The translations under genes and the position numbers were made by a program. Of a stretch of 64,000 nt of DNA, positions 24,831 through 31,271 are shown in pieces. This stretch comes from Streptomyces xanthochromogenes (GTDB lineage Bacteria; Actinomycetota; Actinomycetes; Streptomycetales; Streptomycetaceae), in assembly GCF_014650455.1 (NCBI RefSeq), contig NZ_BMUZ01000006.1, positions 186,001-250,000 on the forward strand. Reading direction: 5' to 3'. The stretch's first letter is position 1. Each line of letters starts with the position of its first letter. The notes below the pieces were generated by a model. That model ran no database searches. It saw nothing but the letters and a program-made list of their open reading frames with translations, and had not been told where the DNA came from.

Positions 24831-26926
24831 CGGCGCCCACGGTGCTGGAGGTCAAGGATCTGCGCGTGTCCTACGGGGACGCCGGTGGCAGGGCGCTGCC
24901 GGTCGTGCGCGGCGTGGGGTTCACGTTGCGGCGCGGTGAAGTCCTGGGCCTGGTCGGCGAGTCGGGGGCCGGCAAGACCGCGACCGCCCTCGCCCTCCTC
25001 GGACTGCTGCCGCCGGGCGCCCGGGCCGGCGGGTCGGCGAGGCTGCTCGGCACCGAGCTGATCGGCCTGCCGGTGCGCGAACTCGCCCGGCTGCGCGGCC
25101 GGCACATCGCGATGGTCTTCCAGGACCCGCTCGCCGCGTTCAATCCGGCCCAGCGCGTCGGCGACCAGATCGGCGAGGCGCTGCGCATCCATCAACGGCC
25201 GCGTCCCACAGGAGAGTTAGCGCGTCGCCGCGCCATGGAGCTGCTTGAGGGCGTACGGGTTCCCGACCCGGCCCGCGTCGCGCGCTCCTACCCGCACGAA
25301 CTGTCCGGGGGGCTCCGCCAGCGCGCCATGATCGCCATGGCGATCGCCAACGCCCCCGACGTGATCGTGGCCGACGAACCGACCAGCGCCCTCGACGCCA
25401 CCGTGCAGGCGCAGGTCCTGGACGCCCTGGACGGCGCCCGGCGCGCCACCGGAGCCGCCCTGCTCCTGGTCAGCCACGACCTGGGCGTGATCGCCGGCAC
25501 GGCCGACCGGGTGGCCGTCATGTACGCGGGACGCATCGTCGAAACCGCGCCCGTGGACGCCCTGTTCGCCACTCCCCGCATGCCGTACACCCTCGGCCTG
25601 CTCGGCTCGGTGCCCCGCCCGGACGCCGCCGTGCCGCTCACCCCGATACCGGGCACCCCGCCCGCGCCGGGCGGTGCCGGGCCCGGCTGCGCGTTCGCCC
25701 CGCGCTGTCCGCTCGTGGCCGCGCAGTGCCGTACCGAGGAGCCCCGACTGGCAGGCTCCGCAGGCCACTTGGCGGCCTGCGTGCGCCAGGACGCCCTCGC
25801 CGAGTGCTCCGCCGCCGGCCTCTTCCCCGCCTCGGCTCCGCCGCGCCGCACTCCCCCGGGCGGTGCCCCACTGCTCCGCGTCACGGGCCTCGCCAAGTCG
25901 TACCCGCTGCCGGGCCGTTCGGCCGCGCTGGGGCGAAGACGGCCCCGGCAGCGCAGGCTCGCCCTGGAGCGGGTGGACCTGGAGGTGCGTCGGGGCGAGA
26001 CGGTGGCCCTGGTCGGCGAGTCGGGCTCCGGCAAGACCAGCACCCTGATGGAGATCATCGCGCTCGGTGCGCCCGAGTCCGGGTCGATCGAGATCGCCGG
26101 GTACGACACGTCCGCGCTGAGCCGTGCCGACGTCCGCAGGCTGCGCGGCGCGGTGCAGATCCTGGTGCAGGACCCGATGGCCAGCCTGGACCCCCGCATG
26201 CGCGTTGCCGACCTCGTCGCGGAGCCGCTGCACGCCCAGCGGTACCCCAAGGCCGCCATCGCGGCCAAGGTGCCCGAACTCCTGCGCCGGGTCGGCCTCG
26301 ACGCGTCGGACGCGGAGCGCCGTCCGCACCGCTTCTCCGGCGGCCAGCGCCAGCGCATCGCGCTCGCCCGGGCCCTGGCCGTCGGACCCGAACTGCTGCT
26401 CCTGGACGAGCCGGTGTCCGCGCTCGACGTCTCCGTGCAGGCGGGCATCCTCGATCTGCTGCGACGGCTGCGCGCGGAGCACGGCCCGGCCTGCCTGTTC
26501 GTCACGCACGACCTGGCGGTGGTGCGCCAGATCGCCGACCGGGTGGTGGTGATGTACGGGGGCCGTACCGTGGAGAGCGGAGCGGTCCCCGATGTCTTCG
26601 GAGCCCCGCGCCACCCCTATACCCGCGCCCTGCTCTCGGCGGTGCCGCTGCCCGATCCGCCGGCCGCGCGGGCCCGCGTCCGGGTCGTGCTGCCGGGCGA
26701 ACCCCCGGAGGCGGCCGAGCGCTCGGCGGGCTGCCGCTTCCGCGGTCGCTGCCCGGTGTACGCGGCGCTCGGCGTGGAGCGGACGCGGTGCGAGCAGGTG
26801 ACACCCGTGCCGGTCGGCGCCGATCCCCTGTCCGGGCACACCGCGGCCTGCCACTTCCCCCACGACACCGAGGGGGCGCCCGGCCGGCTCGGTTCCGAGC
26901 CGGAGGAACACCCCCCGGTGCGCTGA
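24827..26926 (+). CDS. Fused double ATP-binding subunit (DppD-DppF type)
   Basis: 699 residues hold two complete nucleotide-binding domains in tandem. The first has Walker A GESGAGKT, signature LSGGLRQR and Walker B VIVADEPTSALD. The second has GESGSGKT, FSGGQRQRIALARALA and LLLLDEPVSALD. Each ends in an oligopeptide-transporter C-terminal segment with Cys spacing (CAFAPRCPLVAAQC; CRFRGRCPVY), known to hold an iron-sulfur cluster in this family. The fusion replaces the usual two genes and powers uptake through the two permeases. It converges on the GT4 gene with only four bases between stops, so no terminator fits between them. Confidence 0.94.
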   Translation: MTAPTVLEVKDLRVSYGDAGGRALPVVRGVGFTLRRGEVLGLVGESGAGKTATALALLGLLPPGARAGGSARLLGTELIGLPVRELARLRGRHIAMVFQDPLAAFNPAQRVGDQIGEALRIHQRPRPTGELARRRAMELLEGVRVPDPARVARSYPHELSGGLRQRAMIAMAIANAPDVIVADEPTSALDATVQAQVLDALDGARRATGAALLLVSHDLGVIAGTADRVAVMYAGRIVETAPVDALFATPRMPYTLGLLGSVPRPDAAVPLTPIPGTPPAPGGAGPGCAFAPRCPLVAAQCRTEEPRLAGSAGHLAACVRQDALAECSAAGLFPASAPPRRTPPGGAPLLRVTGLAKSYPLPGRSAALGRRRPRQRRLALERVDLEVRRGETVALVGESGSGKTSTLMEIIALGAPESGSIEIAGYDTSALSRADVRRLRGAVQILVQDPMASLDPRMRVADLVAEPLHAQRYPKAAIAAKVPELLRRVGLDASDAERRPHRFSGGQRQRIALARALAVGPELLLLDEPVSALDVSVQAGILDLLRRLRAEHGPACLFVTHDLAVVRQIADRVVVMYGGRTVESGAVPDVFGAPRHPYTRALLSAVPLPDPPAARARVRVVLPGEPPEAAERSAGCRFRGRCPVYAALGVERTRCEQVTPVPVGADPLSGHTAACHFPHDTEGAPGRLGSEPEEHPPVR

Positions 26927-26930
26927 GAGT

Positions 26931-28127
26931 TCATCCCTGGTGGGCCGAGACCGCGCCGCGGTAGACCTCCAGGGTGCGCTCGGCCACCTTGTCCCAGGAG
27001 AAGTGCTCCACCGCCCGCGCCCTGCCCGCGGCGCCGAGGGCGGCGGCCCGGCCCCGGTCCTCGATCAGGGTGTTGACGGCGTCGGCGAGTCCGGCCGCGA
27101 ACTTGTCGGGGTCGACCGGCTCGCCCGTGGCGTCGGTACGGGCCTCGAACTCGACGAGCCGCCCGGTCACCCCGTCGACGACGACCTCGGGAATCCCCCC
27201 GACCGCGGAGGCCACGACCGGGGTCCCGCAGGCCATCGCCTCCAGGTTCACGATGCCCATCGGCTCGTACACCGAAGGGCACACGAACACCGTTGCGCGG
27301 GTGAGCAGTTGGCGTACCGAGTCCTGGTCCAGCATCCCGTCGATGCGGAAGACCCCGGTGCGCACGGCGCGCAGTTCCTCGACGAGTGCCGCGACCTCGG
27401 CGGCGATCTCGGGCGTGTCCGGCTGCCCGCAGCACAGCACCAGCTGGGCGTCGGAACGCAGACCGAAGGCGGCCCGCAGCAGATGCGGCAGGCCCTTCTG
27501 CCGGGTGACGCGGCCGACGAACAGCACGATGGGCAGATCCGGGTCGATGCCGTGGCGCTCCAGCGCGTCCAGGCGCGGGTCGGGCCGGTAGGCCTCGGGG
27601 TCGATGCCGTTGTGGATGACGTGCACCCGCTCGGGTTCGACCTCCGGATACACCCGCAGGATGTCGTCGCGCATCGCGGCGGACACCGCGACGAGGGCCG
27701 AGGCGGAGCGCACGGCGGTGCGCTCCATCCAGCACGACAGGGCATAGCCCCCGCCGAGCTGTTCGGCCTTCCAGGGGCGCAACGGCTCCAGGCTGTGCAG
27801 CGTCATGATGTGCGGGACGCCGTGCAGCAGGCTTGCGAGGTTCCCGGCCATGTTCGCGTACCAGGTGTGACTGTGCACGACGTTCGCGCCGGCACAGTCC
27901 GCGGCCATCGCCGCGTCCGCCCCGAGAAATCCCAGAGCGGCATCGGTGGCGGCCAGATGCGCCGGTGGCTCGTACGCGTCGACCCCTGCTTCTGTTCTGG
28001 CCGTTCCCAGGCATCGCACACGCACATCCGCAAGCCGGCGAAGGCTCCGCGTCAGCTCCGCCACGTGAACGCCGGCTCCGCCGTAGACCTCGGGCGGATA
28101 TTCACGGGTGAGCAGATCGACCCGCAT
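26931..28127 (-). CDS. glgA: GT4 glycosyltransferase: glycogen synthase / maltose-1-phosphate synthase (GlgA/GlgM family)
   Basis: ATG 28127 follows a near-perfect AAGGAGGG. The 398 residues match the short actinobacterial glycogen synthase family rather than the 480-residue GT5 GlgA. Motifs: REYPPEVYGGAGVHV at the N-terminus, VHVIHNGID, LFVGRVTRQKGL and the retaining-GT4 ExxxxxxxE as YEPMGIVNLEAMA. Mycobacterial GlgM of this family joins ADP-glucose to glucose 1-phosphate to give maltose 1-phosphate, the GlgE donor. That fits the GlgE genes 7 kb away, but a linear glucan synthase is not excluded. It lies 36 bases after the small lipoprotein ORF and is probably co-transcribed from the TTGACTCA-box region. 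Confidence 0.85.
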   Translation of the reverse strand: MRVDLLTREYPPEVYGGAGVHVAELTRSLRRLADVRVRCLGTARTEAGVDAYEPPAHLAATDAALGFLGADAAMAADCAGANVVHSHTWYANMAGNLASLLHGVPHIMTLHSLEPLRPWKAEQLGGGYALSCWMERTAVRSASALVAVSAAMRDDILRVYPEVEPERVHVIHNGIDPEAYRPDPRLDALERHGIDPDLPIVLFVGRVTRQKGLPHLLRAAFGLRSDAQLVLCCGQPDTPEIAAEVAALVEELRAVRTGVFRIDGMLDQDSVRQLLTRATVFVCPSVYEPMGIVNLEAMACGTPVVASAVGGIPEVVVDGVTGRLVEFEARTDATGEPVDPDKFAAGLADAVNTLIEDRGRAAALGAAGRARAVEHFSWDKVAERTLEVYRGAVSAHQG

Positions 28128-28163
28128 GTTCCCTCCTTCCGTCGTGCAGTCCCACGGCGCTGC

Positions 28164-28322
28164 TCAGCAGCAACCCCCGGCCGTCGAGGGCAACGAGATC
28201 GCGGCGTGACGTACGGAGGGAGATTCCGACGGAGGCCCCGATTCGAATATCAGGCAGCCGCTGAGAAATATCCCCGCCGAGAACATCGCGACGAAGATCA
28301 GCCATATACCCTTCGATCCCAT
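28164..28322 (-). CDS. Small prelipoprotein-like peptide (52 residues) upstream of the GT4 gene
   Basis: Starting at ATG 28322, with GGGGGG eight bases upstream, this short frame reads MGSKGIWLIFVAMFSAG, then IFLSGC. That is a basic residue at position 4, a hydrophobic core and a textbook lipobox LSGC (20-23). Cleavage at Cys23 would leave a 30-residue lipid-anchored peptide ending in GGCC. The start, ribosome site and TTGACTCA palindromes just upstream support a real gene on the same strand as, and just before, the GT4 gene. It faces an XRE-TPR regulator. In RRNPP-type systems of Gram-positive bacteria, pheromones can come from lipoprotein signal peptides, so a signalling role is possible but unproven. 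A longer start at 28361 adds 13 residues. Confidence 0.6.
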   Translation of the reverse strand: MGSKGIWLIFVAMFSAGIFLSGCLIFESGPPSESPSVRHAAISLPSTAGGCC

Positions 28323-28338
28323 TGAAATAGCCCCCCAC

Positions 28339-28392
28339 TTGAGCAACTCAATTTGACTCAATGAGTCAATCAGGAGTGACCATTTGAGTCAA
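28339..28392. promoter_or_regulatory. Cluster of TTGACTCA operators upstream of the lipoprotein/GT4 unit
   Basis: Three elements in 54 bases: TTGAGCAACTCAA (28339-28351, 5-bp arms), the perfect 17-bp palindrome TTGACTCAATGAGTCAA (28353-28369) and TTGAGTCAA (28384-28392). On the minus strand TAGACT (28392-28397) could be a -10 box overlapped by the last element, so binding would block transcription. I infer these are sites for the divergently encoded XRE-TPR regulator. Confidence 0.7.
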
Positions 28393-28518
28393 GTCTAGAT
28401 TGGGCAATGACCGATCTTGGGCATTGCGGAGGGAGGAATTCCGATTTCAGCCGTAGAGGGAGGGGGCGGAAGCAGCCATTCTGTGCCCAACGGGCCCCAG
28501 AAGTAGGAGTCAGGACGC

Positions 28519-28570
28519 TTGCGGGTGCCTGACTTACGGGTAGCATCACTTGTAATGATCTGAGTCAAGT
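28519..28570 (+). promoter_or_regulatory. Promoter and downstream TGAGTCAA box of the XRE-TPR gene
   Basis: TTGCGG (28519-28524), a 16-bp spacer and TAGCAT (28541-28546) form a plausible vegetative promoter. TGAGTCAA (28561-28568), the complement of TTGACTCA, lies in the leader just downstream, suggesting autoregulation. The Shine-Dalgarno AAGGAG is at 28580. Confidence 0.55.
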
Positions 28571-28591
28571 ACCGTTGCTCAAGGAGTCGCC

Positions 28592-29944
28592 GTGGATCAC
28601 TCTGAGCCTTCCTCTCCCGTTGGCCTCGGGCAGCGCATCCGGGAGCTCCGGATCCGGCGCGGACTCAAACAGCAGGACCTCGCGTCCGAGGAGATCTCCA
28701 CCAGCTACGTGTCCTTGATCGAGTCGGGCAAGCGGGCCCCGTCGGGCGCGGTGCTCGGCACCCTGGCGGAGAAGCTCGGATGCTCCGCCGAATACCTGCG
28801 CACGGGCCGCGACCAGCACGAACTGGAGGAGGCCAGGCTCAAGCTGGCCTTCGGCGACATGGCCCTGCGCAACGGGGCCGACGGCGAGGCGTTGCAGACC
28901 TTCAGCGAACTGCTGGGCAGCGCGCTCCCGTTGGACGCCGCCATGAAGCGGCGCGCCCGCGTGGGACAGGCCACCGCGCTGGAGAAGCTCGGGCGCCTGG
29001 AGGCCGCGATCCCCCTCTTGGAGGAGATCTTCGCGGACCGCGCGATGGCGGCGGGCTCGGACGAGTGGTGCCGTACGGCCGTGGCGCTGTGCCGCTGCTA
29101 CCGCAACATGGGCGACATCACGGTCAGCATCGAGATCGGCGAACGGGCCCTGAGCAAGCTGGACTCGCTGGGCCTGGACGTGACGGTTGACCACGTCCAG
29201 CTCGGCTCCACCCTCATGGGGTCCTACCGCATGCGCGGCGACCACACCCGGGCACATCTGCTCGCCCAGCGCCTCATCCCCGTCGCCGAGAAGCAGGGAG
29301 CGCGGGCGGCGCGGGGCGCGGTGTACTGGAACGCGGGTCTGGTCGCGCAGTCACGCGGGCAGCTGACCGAGGCCCTGGCCCTGACCGAGCGCGCGCTGGC
29401 GATGATGGCCGAGGACGACAACGCGCGCCATGTGGCCATGCTCAAGATGAACTACGGGTGGCTGCTGCTCCAGACCGAGTCCGGTGACCGGGAGCGGGCG
29501 AAGGAACTCCTGGAAGGGGCACAGCAGTCGCTGGCGGAGGCCGGCAACGCCGAGGAACTGGCACGTTGCGAATTCCATCTGGCGGAGGCCGACACCGCCC
29601 TGGGCAACTGGGCGGAGGCGGCCGCCCACGCGGAACGCGCCCTCGGTCTCCTCGGCAGCGAACCCCGCGCACTCGCGGTCGCCGCCCGCACCGCGCTCGC
29701 CCAACTCCACTTCCTGCGCGAGGAGAACGATCTGGGCAAGCAGGTGCTCGAAGCGGCGACCCGACAGCTGCGGCACTTCCGCGCCTCGCACGAGACCGCC
29801 GAGTACTGGCGCCGCATCGGTGATCTGTGGCGGGACGAGGGGCACACCAAGCAGGCCCTCGCGGCCTACGACGCCGCCCTCTCCGCCTCCGGGCTCCAGC
29901 CCACCCCGAGTCCGCGCCACGCGCTCAGCGAGCGGACGCGCTAG
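28592..29944 (+). CDS. XRE-family regulator with C-terminal TPR array
   Basis: GTG 28592 follows AAGGAG by six bases. The 450 residues start with an XRE helix-turn-helix (about 12-68): LGQRIRELRIRRGLKQQDLA then SYVSLIESGKRAPSG. The rest is nearly all helical repeat (about 75-440), with TPR consensus blocks such as ARVGQATALEKLGRLEAAIP and AYDAAL at the end. HTH plus TPR is the layout of RRNPP peptide-responsive regulators and of several Streptomyces developmental regulators. Its own leader and the divergent lipoprotein/GT4 promoter carry TTGACTCA palindromes, as does the nucleotidyltransferase operon at 13.2 kb. Its 3' end overlaps the end of the convergent phosphohexomutase gene by 20 bases. 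Confidence 0.88.
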   Translation: MDHSEPSSPVGLGQRIRELRIRRGLKQQDLASEEISTSYVSLIESGKRAPSGAVLGTLAEKLGCSAEYLRTGRDQHELEEARLKLAFGDMALRNGADGEALQTFSELLGSALPLDAAMKRRARVGQATALEKLGRLEAAIPLLEEIFADRAMAAGSDEWCRTAVALCRCYRNMGDITVSIEIGERALSKLDSLGLDVTVDHVQLGSTLMGSYRMRGDHTRAHLLAQRLIPVAEKQGARAARGAVYWNAGLVAQSRGQLTEALALTERALAMMAEDDNARHVAMLKMNYGWLLLQTESGDRERAKELLEGAQQSLAEAGNAEELARCEFHLAEADTALGNWAEAAAHAERALGLLGSEPRALAVAARTALAQLHFLREENDLGKQVLEAATRQLRHFRASHETAEYWRRIGDLWRDEGHTKQALAAYDAALSASGLQPTPSPRHALSERTR

Positions 29945-31271
29945 TCAGGACCGCCAGGACCCGGTCGCGCAACGCCTCCATCGCGGCCGGGGCCTCCGCC
30001 TCCACGTGGATGCGGACCAACGGGGCTCCGCGCGCGGCCCGTACGTTGAACCAGGAGCCGTCGCCGAACTCCCCCGTGACGCCGTCGAGGTGGTCCAGTT
30101 CGGCGCCGGAGCCCGCGAAGTACGCGGCGACGCGGCGCAGCGCCGTCGCCGGGTCCTCGACCCGGATGCCGATCTCGCCGGAGCGCGGGTAGCGGTCGTG
30201 GCCCGCGGTCAGTTCCGAGAGGTCGCGGCCGGTCTCGCCCACCTCGGCCACCAGGTGCAGCGCCGCGAGCATCGCCGAGTCGGCGCACCAGAAGTCGCGG
30301 AAGTAGTAGCGCCCCGAGTGGGCGGCGCCGAACGCCGCGCCCTGCTCGGCCATCAGCGAGCGGATGGCCGCACGGCCGACCCGGGACCGCAGCGGGATGC
30401 CGCCGGCCTCCTCGACCGCCTCGATGGCGGCCCGTGAGGTGATGAGGTCGTGGACCACCGCGGCCCCCGGGCGGCGGGCGAGTTCGCGCGCCGCGACCAG
30501 CGCGACGACCGCGGCGGGCGGGACGGCGGCGCCCCGCTCGTCCACCACCCGGCACCGGTCAGCGCCCTCGTCGAAGGCTAGCCCCAGGTCGGCGCCGCAT
30601 CGGCGCACCCGCTCCCCGAGGTCCCAACCCGGCTGACCGGCACGCCCGTTGTCGTGGGCGAGGCGTACGGGGACGACTTCCACGGCCGGGTGGTGCAGCG
30701 CCCTGGGCGCGGTCAGCGCGGCGATGCCGTGGGCCGCGTCGACCACCACCCTCACCGGGCGGATGCCGCCGAGGTCGACCAGGGACCGCAGATGCCCGGC
30801 GTAGTCGTCGAGCACCGGCGCCCGGACCACGGAGCCCGGGCGGCCGGTCAGCGCCGGGCGGGGGCCCGCGAGCCGCTCGCGGATCACTTCGAGCCCGGTG
30901 CCCTCGGCGACCGCGACCGCACCGGCGCGGCACAGCCGGATGCCGTGCGGCGCGCCGGGGCCACGTCCCGCCGTGACCAGGGCGCCGGGCACCTCCAGGT
31001 AGCCCGAGAGGTAGGTGAGGCAGTCGGCAGGGCCCGGGCCCGCGTCGAGGGCGTCCGCGCCCTGGTCGAGGACGCCTTGGGCGAAGGCGTCGGCGAGGGC
31101 CGGCGAACAGCCCCGCAGGTCGTGCGCCACCGCGATCACGGGCGCGCCGGTGAGCAGGGCGAAGGCGGCTCCGGTGCGGTAGGCACCGCCCGGGTCCAGT
31201 TCCTCCGGCACCCGTCCCCTGATGCCGTGTGCACCGACGATGCGCTCGGCCGCACCGCGCACCTCACTCAT
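29925..31271 (-). CDS. Phosphohexomutase-like protein lacking the catalytic serine
   Basis: The 448 residues follow the alpha-D-phosphohexomutase fold: IVGAHGIRGRVPEEL at the N-terminus, a metal loop DEGADRC (234-240, against DGDADR), and the sugar loop GAAHSGRYYFRDFW (315-328, against GGEMSGHYYFRDF). The phosphoserine loop, normally TASHNP, reads TAGRGPG (100-106), so Gly102 replaces the serine that carries the phosphate. The first metal Asp pair is also altered. Known mutases need that serine, so this is likely a pseudoenzyme or has changed chemistry. It is the last gene of the glgE operon (8-bp overlap with glgB), where interconversion of glucose 1- and 6-phosphate would make sense. The stop lies inside the 3' end of the convergent XRE gene. 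Confidence 0.85.
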   Translation of the reverse strand: MSEVRGAAERIVGAHGIRGRVPEELDPGGAYRTGAAFALLTGAPVIAVAHDLRGCSPALADAFAQGVLDQGADALDAGPGPADCLTYLSGYLEVPGALVTAGRGPGAPHGIRLCRAGAVAVAEGTGLEVIRERLAGPRPALTGRPGSVVRAPVLDDYAGHLRSLVDLGGIRPVRVVVDAAHGIAALTAPRALHHPAVEVVPVRLAHDNGRAGQPGWDLGERVRRCGADLGLAFDEGADRCRVVDERGAAVPPAAVVALVAARELARRPGAAVVHDLITSRAAIEAVEEAGGIPLRSRVGRAAIRSLMAEQGAAFGAAHSGRYYFRDFWCADSAMLAALHLVAEVGETGRDLSELTAGHDRYPRSGEIGIRVEDPATALRRVAAYFAGSGAELDHLDGVTGEFGDGSWFNVRAARGAPLVRIHVEAEAPAAMEALRDRVLAVLTSASAR

